The notes beneath the pieces are model-generated. The model was given only the letters and a program-made list of their open reading frames with translations, made no database searches and was not told the DNA's origin. Source: an uncultured Clostridia bacterium (lineage in GTDB: Bacteria > Bacillota > Clostridia > Oscillospirales > Acutalibacteraceae). Taken from it: 48,763 nucleotides of DNA. Where the stretch lies: positions 1 to 48,763 of the forward strand of contig CALFTN010000035.1 in assembly GCA_937916395.1 (NCBI GenBank). Direction: 5' to 3'. Position 1 is the stretch's first letter, and every line of letters starts with the position of its first letter. Made by a program: the position numbers and the translations under genes. Positions 7,931 to 15,938 of the stretch are shown in pieces.

Positions 7931-8392
7931 TTACTTTTTCTTTTTAAAAATAATAAACTTACTGAAAAAATAGTTCATTATAACCACAATAACCGCTAAA
8001 ATTAATTTAACAATTAGTTGTCCTGTTATTGTAAAACCAAAAATATCAAACGATAATTTTCCTAATCCTAACACAGACACAAACAGAAGCATTCCACCCT
8101 CTTCAATTAAAAAGCTGAATACCCTGGCACCTGTAAATTCCACAGACTCTTTTAACACTAATTTTAAATTCCAGCTTTTTGATTCAAAAACAAATAACTT
8201 ATTTGTTACATACGCAAAAACTACACTTATCACCCAAGCAATTGCATTAGTCACAAGATATAACTTTTCACCTAATATTCCAGTGAAAATATAGAACGCC
8301 ACAAAATTAACCAAAGTAGTAAGTGCACCAAACACCACGTATGTTATAAGCTCTTTATACTTCAAAAATAAATTTTTAATTCCCGCCATCAT
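7931..8392 (-). CDS. GtrA-family membrane protein (polyprenyl-phosphate-sugar flippase)
   Basis: A 153-residue protein with four hydrophobic segments and the GtrA pattern (YVVFGALTTLVNFVAFYIF, then WVISVVFAYVTNKLFVF, and a C-terminal MNYFFSKFIIFKKKK). GtrA proteins are thought to flip undecaprenyl-phosphate-linked sugars across the membrane. The start overlaps the end of the GT2 gene by 17 bases, and the YfhO-like gene follows 35 bases on. Two adjacent methionines at the start make the exact codon uncertain by one residue. Confidence 0.88.
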   Translation of the reverse strand: MMAGIKNLFLKYKELITYVVFGALTTLVNFVAFYIFTGILGEKLYLVTNAIAWVISVVFAYVTNKLFVFESKSWNLKLVLKESVEFTGARVFSFLIEEGGMLLFVSVLGLGKLSFDIFGFTITGQLIVKLILAVIVVIMNYFFSKFIIFKKKK

Positions 8393-9323
8393 TACGCTTC
8401 AAATGCTCCTTCAATATATATATCGGTCTGTTTTTAACCTGAACATAAACCTTTGAAAGGTACTCGCCTAAAATACCAAGACAGAAAAGCTGCATTCCAC
8501 CTAAAAAAAGAATCAAAACAATTATCGTTGCATATCCTGGTATATCAATCCCTGAAACAAGTTTTTGCAACACAACCACTATTAAATAAATAATAGCACC
8601 TACAGCAGAAATGAAGCCCACACTTGTAGATAATCTCAGTGGCAGAGTTGAAAAAGCCATTATTCCCTCAATTGCATATTTAAAAAGCTTGAAGAAGCTC
8701 CACTTAGATTCTCCTACTTCTCTTTCTTGTACTTCATAAGGAATATATTTTGTGTTAAAGCCAACCCAACTGAATATGCCTTTTGAAAAACGATGATATT
8801 CGCTCATAGAAATAATTGCATCAATCATCTTTCTGTTAAGAAGTCTGAAATCAGAAGCACCATTAACAAAGTTAACTTCAGCTATTTTATTTATAATTTC
8901 ATAAAATGCTGACTTGAATTTTGTTAACACAGCACCCTCTTTTCTATCTTCCTGATACGCAGTTACACAATCAATAGTTTCATCTTCCTCTATTTCTCTA
9001 AGCATTTCTAGCACTACTTCAGGACGTTGCTGTAAATCCGCATCAATTATACAAGCATAGTCACCCTTTGCCGCTTTAAGACCTGCATAAATTGCAGCTT
9101 CTTTACCAAAATTTCTGCTAAAAGACAAAACCTGAATATCTGCTTCAGAATTTTTTTCGTAAAGCTCTTTCAGTTTAAAGTATGTGTTATCTTTACTACC
9201 GTCATTAATAAAAACAAATCCGAAATCTTCTATCGTTCCTGAAAAAACTCTGTTAACTTCATTAAAAAAGCGTTCAACGTTACCCTCTTCATTGAAGCAT
9301 GGAACAATTAACGACAATTTCAT
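8376..9323 (-). CDS. GT2 polyprenyl-phosphate glycosyltransferase (GtrB/CsbB/DPM1-like)
   Basis: A 315-residue family-2 glycosyltransferase: N-terminal LSLIVPCFNEEGNVERF, an IDADLQQRP segment carrying the DxD-type metal and nucleotide-sugar site, and RFSKGIFSWVGFNT, followed by two C-terminal membrane helices (about 232-255 and 266-290). This is the arrangement of enzymes that load a sugar onto undecaprenyl phosphate at the inner face of the membrane. With GtrA and the YfhO-like GT-C enzyme it makes a complete load-flip-transfer set. First gene of the operon, with its own promoter. Donor sugar is not predictable from sequence. Confidence 0.9.
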   Translation of the reverse strand: MKLSLIVPCFNEEGNVERFFNEVNRVFSGTIEDFGFVFINDGSKDNTYFKLKELYEKNSEADIQVLSFSRNFGKEAAIYAGLKAAKGDYACIIDADLQQRPEVVLEMLREIEEDETIDCVTAYQEDRKEGAVLTKFKSAFYEIINKIAEVNFVNGASDFRLLNRKMIDAIISMSEYHRFSKGIFSWVGFNTKYIPYEVQEREVGESKWSFFKLFKYAIEGIMAFSTLPLRLSTSVGFISAVGAIIYLIVVVLQKLVSGIDIPGYATIIVLILFLGGMQLFCLGILGEYLSKVYVQVKNRPIYILKEHLKRNDGGN

Positions 9324-9368
9324 AACATTTCGCCCTTCTATACCATATTAATTATTCTATAATTCTAT

Positions 9369-9397
9369 ATTTTACCATATACCTAGAATTAATGCAA
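9369..9397 (-). promoter_or_regulatory. Sigma-A promoter of the GT2-gtrA-yfhO operon
   Basis: On the minus strand: TTGCAT (9397-9392), 17-base spacer, TAAAAT (9374-9369), about 45 bases before the GT2 start. Confidence 0.65.
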
Positions 9398-9452
9398 CAA
9401 TATGTTAAATCATTTATTCACAAACTATTTACAAAAAAATTTGAATAAAAGG

Positions 9453-9481
9453 TTGACAAATGGGAAAAACAGATGTATAGT
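9453..9481 (+). promoter_or_regulatory. Sigma-A promoter of hrcA-grpE-dnaK-dnaJ
   Basis: TTGACA (9453-9458), 17-base spacer, TATAGT (9476-9481), directly upstream of the CIRCE operator. Confidence 0.85.
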
Positions 9482-9491
9482 ATTAACAGAG

Positions 9492-9518
9492 TTAGCACTC
9501 TAATAGTTCAAGTGCTAA
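9492..9518 (+). promoter_or_regulatory. CIRCE operator for HrcA
   Basis: TTAGCACTC-N9-AAGTGCTAA; the known consensus is TTAGCACTC-N9-GAGTGCTAA, so there is one mismatch. It lies around the transcription start, where HrcA binding represses the heat-shock operon. Confidence 0.95.
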
Positions 9519-9573
9519 TCAGTGCTAAATAACAAAAAGCACTTGAAAGGATTGTTTGCAAAGGGGTGTTAAA

Positions 9574-10599
9574 GTGCCAACCTTATCTGAACGAAAACAA
9601 AAGATTTTAGCTTTGATTATTGAAAGCTATATCGCCACAGGCGAACCAGTTGGTTCAAAAACACTTCAGAGTGCAATGGGCAATTCAGTTTCTTCTGCTA
9701 CTATAAGAAACGATATGGCAGATTTGGTAGAAGCGGGTTTTCTGATGCAACCACATACTTCCGCTGGTAGAGTTCCCTCTCAACTCGGTTATCGCTATTA
9801 CGTCGATAATCTTATGACTAAATATGAATTAGGTCACGAAGAACAAGAAAGAATTAAAATATGGCTTCAGGGTTATTCTGGTGAACCAGACCAGCTCTTA
9901 GAAAAAGCCGGCAGTATTCTTTCAGAGCTCACTAACTGTGTTGCTGTTTCCTCTGCTCCGTCAGATAGCGAAGCACTCATAAAAAGAGTTGAGCTTGTTC
10001 CTTTAAGCAGTAAAACCGCAATGGTAGTTCTTTTAGCATCATCCGGTATTCTTAAAAGTATGGTTGTTCGCACTGACAGCGAAATCACCACTCAGGTGGC
10101 TGAGGTTTTCTATAATATTATGCAGACATATTTTTTAGGCAACTCTGTTAATAATATAGATATACCATTCATACAAACACTCGTTGCTTCTCTTGGCGAT
10201 AAAGTTTTTGTTATGTCCCCTCTTCTTTGTGGTGTTGCTGACCTTTGTAATTCCGTTAAATCTACAGAATTACACTTTAACGGTCAATCAAACATTCTTA
10301 ATCATCCGGAGCTTACAACTGACGCCTTTGAGCTTATGGACTTTCTTCATAGAGAAGCACCCATAAAAACATTACTCGCTTCTCACAAAAAACCGTTAAC
10401 TGTTGAAATAGGTGAAGAAAATGCTTTTAAAGAACTCAGAAATTCTTCAACTATCTTTTCAAAATACACTGTAGGCGAGCGTGACAGTGGTTCAATCGGC
10501 ATAATAGGTCCTACAAGAATTGATTATGCAAGGCTTATTCCAAGCATTAAATATTTAGCAGGTGTTATAGGTAGCCTGCTTTCAGAAACACTTGAGTGA
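9574..10599 (+). CDS. hrcA: Heat-inducible transcription repressor HrcA
   Basis: HrcA binds CIRCE and represses the class I heat-shock genes; its activity depends on GroEL. Visible are the winged-helix N-terminus (SERKQKILALIIESYIATGEPVGSKTL), then RNDMADLVEAGFLMQPHTSAGRVPSQLGYRYYV, and the C-terminal domain ending GPTRIDYARLIPSIKYLAGVIG. I choose GTG at 9574 because AAGGGGTG lies eight bases upstream and the protein then starts where HrcA proteins usually do; a TTG at 9556 would add six unlikely residues. The predicted protein is 341 residues. It autoregulates through the CIRCE upstream. Confidence 0.96.
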   Translation: MPTLSERKQKILALIIESYIATGEPVGSKTLQSAMGNSVSSATIRNDMADLVEAGFLMQPHTSAGRVPSQLGYRYYVDNLMTKYELGHEEQERIKIWLQGYSGEPDQLLEKAGSILSELTNCVAVSSAPSDSEALIKRVELVPLSSKTAMVVLLASSGILKSMVVRTDSEITTQVAEVFYNIMQTYFLGNSVNNIDIPFIQTLVASLGDKVFVMSPLLCGVADLCNSVKSTELHFNGQSNILNHPELTTDAFELMDFLHREAPIKTLLASHKKPLTVEIGEENAFKELRNSSTIFSKYTVGERDSGSIGIIGPTRIDYARLIPSIKYLAGVIGSLLSETLE

Positions 10600-10607
10600 G
10601 GTAAAAT

Positions 10608-11141
10608 ATGGCTGACGAAAAAATCTTAAACGAAGAACAAAACGAATCTTCAAAAGAAACCAAAAAATCTAAAAAGGCTGACAAAAAGGCTGATGCTTTT
10701 TTAGCAGAAAAAGAAAAGCTAGAAAAAGAATTAGCTGACACAAAAGACTCATATATGAGAATTCTTGCTGAGTATGATAACTTCAGAAAACGTACTCAAA
10801 AAGAAAAAGAAGCTTCATACAATGATTCTAAAGCAAGTACATTAGCACTTCTTCTCCCTGTTATTGATAATTTTGACAGGGCGATAGATAATAAAACCGA
10901 CGACATTGAAGCTTACAGAAAAGGTATTGAAATGACTTATAATCAATTAAAAGAAATTTTCAATAAATTGGATGTAACAGCTTTTGGTGAAGTTGGCGAA
11001 GAATTTAATCCGGAAATACACAATGCAGTTATGACCATAGAAAACCCTGATTTGCCTGAAAATTCAATTGCAGCAGTATTTGAAAAAGGCTACAAGATGG
11101 GCGATCGTGTGTTACGATTTGCAAGTGTTCAAATAACTTAA
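10608..11141 (+). CDS. grpE: Nucleotide exchange factor GrpE
   Basis: GrpE releases ADP from DnaK. The first ~35 residues are lysine- and glutamate-rich and probably disordered. A long coiled-coil follows (about 30-90, including YMRILAEYDNFRKRTQKEKE), then the beta-domain with GEEFNPEIHNAVMT and a C-terminal GYKMGDRVLRFASVQ. The length of 177 is typical. It starts eight bases after hrcA, and its ribosome binding site overlaps the hrcA stop. Confidence 0.96.
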   Translation: MADEKILNEEQNESSKETKKSKKADKKADAFLAEKEKLEKELADTKDSYMRILAEYDNFRKRTQKEKEASYNDSKASTLALLLPVIDNFDRAIDNKTDDIEAYRKGIEMTYNQLKEIFNKLDVTAFGEVGEEFNPEIHNAVMTIENPDLPENSIAAVFEKGYKMGDRVLRFASVQIT

Positions 11142-11186
11142 TAAATTATTAACTAAAAATAAAAACAATTTTGGAGGAAAACAATT

Positions 11187-13034
11187 ATGGCTAAAACAAT
11201 TGGTATTGACTTAGGTACAACAAACTCATGTGTAGCAGTTATTGAAGGCGGCGAGCCTGTTGTTATTGCTAACGTAGAAGGCAACAGAACTACACCATCT
11301 GTTGTTGGTTTTTCAAAAACTGGTGAAAGACTTGTAGGTCAGGTTGCAAAGCGTCAGGCTGTTGCTAACCCAGACAGAACTATTTCTTCAATAAAAAGAC
11401 AAATGGGTTCTGACTACAAAGTTACTATTGATGACAAAAAATATACACCACAAGAAATTTCTGCAATGATTTTAAGCAAGTTAAAGGCTGATGCTGAAAG
11501 CTACCTTGGCGACAAGGTTACAGAAGCAGTTATTACTGTTCCTGCATACTTTACAGACTCACAACGCCAGGCAACAAAAGATGCTGGTAAAATTGCTGGT
11601 CTTGAAGTTAAGAGAATCATAAACGAGCCTACTGCTGCTGCTCTTGCTTATGGTATCGACAAAGAAAATGACCAGAAAGTTATGGTTTATGACCTCGGTG
11701 GTGGTACATTCGACGTTTCAATCATTGAAATGGGCGAAGGTGTTCAGGAAGTTCTTGCTACTGCTGGTAACAACAACCTCGGTGGTGACGACTTCGACCA
11801 GAGAATTATCGACTGGCTTGCAGCTGAATTCAAAAAAGAAAACGGCATTGACTTAAAGGGCGACAAAATGGCAATGCAGAGACTTAAAGAAGCTGCAGAA
11901 AAAGCAAAAATTGAGCTTTCAGGTGTTACTTCATCTGCTATCAACTTACCATTTATCACAATGACAGAAGCAGGTCCTTTACACCTTGATACAACTCTCA
12001 CAAGAGCAAAGTTCAACGAACTCACTGCTGACCTTGTTGAAGCAACAATGGGTCCTGTTCGTCAGGCTATTTCTGACTCAGGTCTTAAAACTTCTGAAAT
12101 TGACAAGGTTCTTATGGTTGGTGGTTCTTCAAGAATTCCAGCTGTTCAGGATGCTGTTAAATCATACACAGGCAAAGAACCATTCAAAGGCATCAACCCA
12201 GACGAATGTGTTGCTATCGGTGCTGCTCTTCAGGCAGGTGTTTTAGGTGGCGATGTTAAGGGTCTTCTTCTCTTAGACGTTACTCCACTTTCACTTGGTA
12301 TTGAAACTCTCGGTTCAGTTTGCACAAAGATTATTGAAAGAAATACAACAATCCCAACAAAGAAGAGCCAGATTTTCTCAACTGCAGCAGATAATCAGAC
12401 TTCTGTTGAAATTCACGTATTACAGGGTGAAAGAGAATTTGCTAAAGATAACAAAACTCTTGGTATGTTCCACCTTGATGGTATTCTCCCAGCACGTCGT
12501 GGTACACCACAGATTGAAGTTACTTTCGATATTGACGCTAACGGTATCGTTCACGTTTCTGCAAAAGACCTTGGCACAGGTAAAGAACAATCTATTTCAA
12601 TCACATCTTCTTCAAATATGAGCAAAGAAGACATTGAAAAGGCAGTTAAAGAAGCTGAGCAATTTGCAGAAGAAGACAAACAACGTAAAGAAGCAGTTGA
12701 TATCCGTAATGGTGCAGACCAGATGGTATTCCAATGCGAAAAAATTCTTGAAGAAAACAGCGATAAATTAGAAGAAGCTGACAAGAGTGCTATCTCTTCA
12801 CAAGTAGAAGAATTAAAAGAAGCTCTTAAAGGTGAAGATATTAACCTTATTAAATCAAAACAAGAAGCTCTTCAAGCTAAGTTCTATGAAATCTCTGAGA
12901 AGCTTTATAAGGCTGCTGGTGGTGCACAAGGTTTTGACCCATCACAAGCACAGGGCTTCGACCCTAATGCTGCACAAGGTGGCACTGATGAAAACGGCTA
13001 CTATGAAGCACCTTTCACAGATGTAAACGAATAA
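11187..13034 (+). CDS. dnaK: Chaperone DnaK (Hsp70)
   Basis: The ATP-driven Hsp70 chaperone. GIDLGTTNSCVAV at the N-terminus, VPAYFTDSQRQATKDAG, and YDLGGGTFDVSI are the ATPase-domain phosphate-binding signatures. The substrate-binding domain begins around DVTPLSLGIETLG (about residue 365). 615 residues is the usual Gram-positive length. The tail has a short repeat (GFDPSQAQ, GFDPNAAQ) before an acidic end. A strong TTGGAGG ribosome binding site precedes it. Codon use is more regular than in its neighbours, as expected for a highly expressed gene. Confidence 0.98.
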   Translation: MAKTIGIDLGTTNSCVAVIEGGEPVVIANVEGNRTTPSVVGFSKTGERLVGQVAKRQAVANPDRTISSIKRQMGSDYKVTIDDKKYTPQEISAMILSKLKADAESYLGDKVTEAVITVPAYFTDSQRQATKDAGKIAGLEVKRIINEPTAAALAYGIDKENDQKVMVYDLGGGTFDVSIIEMGEGVQEVLATAGNNNLGGDDFDQRIIDWLAAEFKKENGIDLKGDKMAMQRLKEAAEKAKIELSGVTSSAINLPFITMTEAGPLHLDTTLTRAKFNELTADLVEATMGPVRQAISDSGLKTSEIDKVLMVGGSSRIPAVQDAVKSYTGKEPFKGINPDECVAIGAALQAGVLGGDVKGLLLLDVTPLSLGIETLGSVCTKIIERNTTIPTKKSQIFSTAADNQTSVEIHVLQGEREFAKDNKTLGMFHLDGILPARRGTPQIEVTFDIDANGIVHVSAKDLGTGKEQSISITSSSNMSKEDIEKAVKEAEQFAEEDKQRKEAVDIRNGADQMVFQCEKILEENSDKLEEADKSAISSQVEELKEALKGEDINLIKSKQEALQAKFYEISEKLYKAAGGAQGFDPSQAQGFDPNAAQGGTDENGYYEAPFTDVNE

Positions 13035-13048
13035 TTCAACCAATATAA

Positions 13049-13078
13049 GCAACAGAAGCCCCTATGGGTTTCTGTTGC
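13049..13078 (+). other. Intercistronic stem-loop between dnaK and dnaJ
   Basis: Stem GCAACAGAAGCCC/GGGTTTCTGTTGC around a CTAT loop, one G-T pair, no T-run after it. More likely an RNA-processing or stability element than a full terminator; it could lower dnaJ relative to dnaK output. Confidence 0.55.
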
Positions 13079-13100
13079 CAATGTGTAGAAAGGTTTTACT

Positions 13101-14279
13101 ATGGCAGATAAAAGAGATTATTATGAAGTCCTCGGACTTTCCAAGGGTGCATCTTCTGACGAAATTAAAAAATCTTATCGTCAGCTTGCCAAAAAATATC
13201 ATCCAGACTTAAACCCAGATAACAAAGAGGCAGAAGCTAAATTCAAAGAGGTAAACGAAGCTTATGAAATTCTTTCTGACCCAAGTAAGAAAGAAAAATA
13301 TGACCGTTTCGGCTTTGCTGGTGTTGACCCATCTTATGGTGCAGGTCAGGGTGGTGCTGGCGGTTTCGGTGGTTTTGGTGGTTTTGGCGACGGAATGGAG
13401 TTCGACTTAGGCGACATCTTCGGTTCATTCTTTGGCGGTGGATTCGGTGGTGGCGGTTTTGGTGGCAGTTCTCGTTCTAATCCAAACGCTCCAAGGCGTG
13501 GTAACGATATTCAGATTACAGTATCTTTAACATTTGAAGAAGCAGCTAAAGGTTGCACTAAAAATATTGAGTTTCCAAGAATTGAAACATGTGACGAATG
13601 TGCTGGTAGTGGTGCCGCTAAAGGTACCTCTTCACAAACTTGCCCAGAGTGTAACGGCCGTGGTCAGATAAGCACTCAACAACGCACACCATTTGGCGTT
13701 ATTTCAACTCAGAAGCAATGTCCGAAGTGTGGTGGTAAAGGTACTTATAACCCTACACCTTGTAACAAATGTAAAGGTGCAGGCAGAATCAGAAGACCAA
13801 TTAAAAAAGATGTTACTATACCTGCTGGTATTGACGATGGTCAGATGTTCACAGTGCGCGGCGAAGGTAACCGTGGCTTGAATGGTGGTCCAAGTGGAGA
13901 TTTAAGAGTTGCAGTTGCAATAAAACCACACCCATTCTTCCAGAGAGATGGCTACAACGTATGGTGCGAAGTAGATGTTTCTATAGTTCAGGCTACTCTC
14001 GGTGACGAATTAACCGTACCTACTCTTGATGGTCAGGTTAAATACAGTATTCCTGCTGGTACACAGCCTGGCGACGTATTTAAGCTCAAAGGTAAGGGTA
14101 TTCAGGTAGTAAACGGCACAAGACGTGGCGACCAGCTTGTAAAAATTAATGTTGTTATTCCTAAAAATATTTCTGAAAAACAAAAAGAATTACTTCTTGA
14201 GTTCAACAAGAGCACTGGTGGTAAGGATGTTAAGCCCGAAGAAAAAGGCGGAATTTTTGGGAAGAAAAAGAAAAAATAA
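13101..14279 (+). CDS. dnaJ: Chaperone protein DnaJ (Hsp40)
   Basis: DnaJ stimulates DnaK ATPase and delivers substrates. All domains of a type I DnaJ are present: a J domain (1-70) with the HPD motif in KKYHPDLNPDN, a long Gly/Phe-rich region (about 75-130), four zinc repeats (CDECAGSG, CPECNGRG, CPKCGGKG, CNKCKGAG), and the C-terminal substrate domains. 392 residues. The AGAAAGG ribosome binding site is good. It is the last gene of the heat-shock operon. The stop TAA is immediately followed by TTCGGAATGCGG, the start of a dispersed repeat. Confidence 0.97.
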   Translation: MADKRDYYEVLGLSKGASSDEIKKSYRQLAKKYHPDLNPDNKEAEAKFKEVNEAYEILSDPSKKEKYDRFGFAGVDPSYGAGQGGAGGFGGFGGFGDGMEFDLGDIFGSFFGGGFGGGGFGGSSRSNPNAPRRGNDIQITVSLTFEEAAKGCTKNIEFPRIETCDECAGSGAAKGTSSQTCPECNGRGQISTQQRTPFGVISTQKQCPKCGGKGTYNPTPCNKCKGAGRIRRPIKKDVTIPAGIDDGQMFTVRGEGNRGLNGGPSGDLRVAVAIKPHPFFQRDGYNVWCEVDVSIVQATLGDELTVPTLDGQVKYSIPAGTQPGDVFKLKGKGIQVVNGTRRGDQLVKINVVIPKNISEKQKELLLEFNKSTGGKDVKPEEKGGIFGKKKKK

Positions 14280-14334
14280 TTCGGAATGCGGAATGCGTAA
14301 TTTGGAATTAAAGGGGCTACGCCGTAATTATAAT
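14277..14334. repeat. TTCGGAAT-type dispersed repeat after dnaJ, direct copy
   Basis: Iterated CGGAATGCG / GTAATTTGGAATT words followed by a segment ending GTAATTATAAT. Positions 14304-14334 (31 bases) are an exact inverted match of 15864-15894. It begins at the dnaJ stop codon. Confidence 0.7.
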
Positions 14335-14356
14335 TAAATAAATACAAAACAAAAAT

Positions 14357-14400
14357 CCTATCATTTTCATTTTTTGAAAATGATAGGTGTTTTTATTTTT
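14357..14400. terminator. CCTATCAT hairpin terminator between dnaJ and the C39 gene, copy 2
   Basis: Stem CCTATCATTTTC/GAAAATGATAGG, loop ATTTTTT, followed by TGTTTTTATTTTT on the plus strand; on the minus strand it is followed by TTTTTGTTTTG. Works as a bidirectional terminator for these convergent genes. Confidence 0.8.
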
Positions 14401-15199
14401 AATAATTTGTACATACCCATAAATTTCTTATTTGGTCTTTAATTTTTTCATATTCCCAAGTTTTTTCTGAACGAGCTTTACTATTAGGGTCATTCACCTT
14501 TATTTTCCCATCAACATAATCGGTCAACACAATAAAATGTCCAGTTGAGGTGAAATCCCCCTCACCCATTATGCAAATTATAGGATTTCCTTCTTCCAGA
14601 TTACTTGTAATAATACTTTCCATAAGTGGTATTTCTTCAACACTCAAATTTAACCTTTCACCACCTTCAGAAATCAAACTCCAGGAACTGCCATTCCCAT
14701 CAAGGCTGTAGCCATTCTCTGTTGAAAAATCGGCTATGTATTCAGGTGTCAATGTTGTATCATCTAAAAGATATATAGCCACCATCGAAAGACACGTAGG
14801 ACCACAACCAGAAAGTCCCATAAGTTCTCCAGCATACTCATTGTAACCCCAACGTTTATCCCATTGCATAAGCAACGGTACACTACTACAATTCTTATAT
14901 TCACCTAAATTTATTTCATATTCTTTATCTTTTTCTAACGGATAATTCAAGACAAATTCTTTAGTTTCAGGGTTTTTCTTTGCTAACTCAATCAGATTCT
15001 CGGGATACTCTTCCAATAACAAATTATGTTTTTCTGCAAAATCTATTAATTCATCATCAAAGGTGTAAATAGTATTTGATACCGGAAGCGATTTTTGTTG
15101 CTCTTTGTCAATAGTAATCAAACCTACAGCTAATAAGACCACTAAACCTAAAAATACAAAAAATTTAATTATCTTTCTTTTTCGCCTACGCCTTTTCAT
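14399..15199 (-). CDS. Membrane-anchored C39-like cysteine peptidase
   Basis: A 266-residue protein with a very basic N-terminus (KRRRRKRK), one membrane segment (about residues 11-30), a linker, and a C-terminal papain-like C39-type domain. Probable catalytic residues are Cys132 in LSGCGPTC, His221 in TSTGHFIVL and Asp237 in VNDPNS. Orientation predicts the peptidase outside the cell. Domains of this kind cleave after double glycine in bacteriocin leaders or act on other secreted peptides, but there is no ABC transporter or leader peptide gene here. GGAG ribosome binding site present. It lies inside a segment flanked by inverted dispersed repeats, next to an XRE regulator. Confidence 0.75.
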   Translation of the reverse strand: MKRRRRKRKIIKFFVFLGLVVLLAVGLITIDKEQQKSLPVSNTIYTFDDELIDFAEKHNLLLEEYPENLIELAKKNPETKEFVLNYPLEKDKEYEINLGEYKNCSSVPLLMQWDKRWGYNEYAGELMGLSGCGPTCLSMVAIYLLDDTTLTPEYIADFSTENGYSLDGNGSSWSLISEGGERLNLSVEEIPLMESIITSNLEEGNPIICIMGEGDFTSTGHFIVLTDYVDGKIKVNDPNSKARSEKTWEYEKIKDQIRNLWVCTNY

Positions 15200-15209
15200 A
15201 AAAAACTCC

Positions 15210-15227
15210 TTTTATCATATGATAAAA
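15210..15227. promoter_or_regulatory. 18-base perfect palindrome upstream of the C39-like gene
   Basis: TTTTATCATATGATAAAA, immediately upstream of the ribosome binding site of the peptidase gene. The position suggests an operator; the adjacent XRE protein is a candidate ligand. No consensus promoter could be fixed around it. Confidence 0.4.
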
Positions 15228-15333
15228 TAAGTTTACTCTATAGTATTTACAAAAAAACCAAGGGTTTCTTACAATTTTATTTCGTTTTAGTAAAAGAAAT
15301 ATTAAGAAAATTTTTAGAAAACTTGTTCTTTTT

Positions 15334-15564
15334 CTATTTGAATAAATCAGAACCCTCAACATTAAATGAGCGTATTTTTTTAAAAACAAACTCAACTGTT
15401 AAAGTAACTGGAATTTCATGGTTTTCAATCATACGTATAGTTCTTGTAGAAACCTCTAGTTTTTCAGCCATAGCCTTTTTAGTAAGATTATTTTCAATTC
15501 TTAGCTTTTTTACATTCTCGCAGAAATTATTAAATTCAGAAGTAATTGAGTCATTGTATATCAT
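15334..15564 (-). CDS. XRE-family helix-turn-helix regulator
   Basis: A 76-residue DNA-binding protein. CENVKKLRIENNLTKKAMAEKLEVSTRTIRMIEN is a complete HTH_3/Cro-type motif covering most of the protein; the rest is a short tail, so no sensor domain is present. I choose the ATG at 15564 because CAGGTGA lies just before it; an upstream in-frame start lacks a ribosome binding site. It is upstream of the C39-like peptidase gene on the same strand with a 134-base gap containing an 18-base palindrome, so it may control that gene. Function beyond regulation is unknown. Confidence 0.75.
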   Translation of the reverse strand: MIYNDSITSEFNNFCENVKKLRIENNLTKKAMAEKLEVSTRTIRMIENHEIPVTLTVEFVFKKIRSFNVEGSDLFK

Positions 15565-15608
15565 AAAAATCACCTGTTTCAAAAAAGTTAGAGTAGCTTC
15601 TCTAATAA

Positions 15609-15758
15609 CATTATAACTTATATTTTTATAAAGTGGTGTTTTTAACTCAAAATGACTTAAACTTTTTTATCAACGAAAAATTAGCAAAGTTTTACAATAC
15701 ATCTATTGATTATATTTTATTCTTAACAAATGAAAAAGAAGCTTATAAAAAAGATTAA
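15609..15758 (+). pseudogene. Remnant of an XRE regulator C-terminus
   Basis: No start codon or HTH survives, but the frame ends KLAKFYNTSIDYILFLT then a lysine-rich tail and TAA, which is the characteristic end of Cro/C1-type regulators. A terminator hairpin directly follows. It runs opposite to the intact XRE gene. I read it as the tail of a gene truncated when the repeat-bounded segment was rearranged. Confidence 0.5.
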
Positions 15759-15796
15759 ACACCATATACTCAAGTCAGAGAATATGGTGTTTTTAT
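15757..15796 (+). terminator. Terminator hairpin after the XRE remnant
   Basis: Stem AAACACCATAT/ATATGGTGTTT, followed by TTTTTATAATATTTT. Its left arm overlaps the stop of the XRE remnant. Positions 15797-15863 contain nothing further that I recognise. Confidence 0.65.
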
Positions 15797-15863
15797 AATA
15801 TTTTATTTCAAAATTATCACCTAAAAAGAGATAATTATTTTTCATAAACTTACCTTTACCGAC

Positions 15864-15938
15864 ATTATAATTACGGCGTAGCCCCTTTAATTCCGAATTA
15901 CGAATTACGCATTCCGAATTAAACAACATTCCGAATTA
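15864..15938. repeat. TTCGGAAT-type dispersed repeat after the P-type ATPase, inverted copy
   Basis: Inverted relative to 14277-14334, with a 31-base exact match (15864-15894). Read on the minus strand, the ATPase stop TAA continues as TTCGGAATG, the same junction as at dnaJ and spoIIR. Confidence 0.7.

Noticed and set aside
15186..15395. Small open frame on the minus strand between the XRE and C39-like genes
   Set aside because: Overlaps the end of the XRE gene and the palindrome; no ribosome binding site and no recognisable sequence.
15723..15929. Small open frame on the minus strand
   Set aside because: It begins inside the TTCGGAAT repeat and runs through a terminator hairpin; low-complexity hydrophobic end and no family resemblance.
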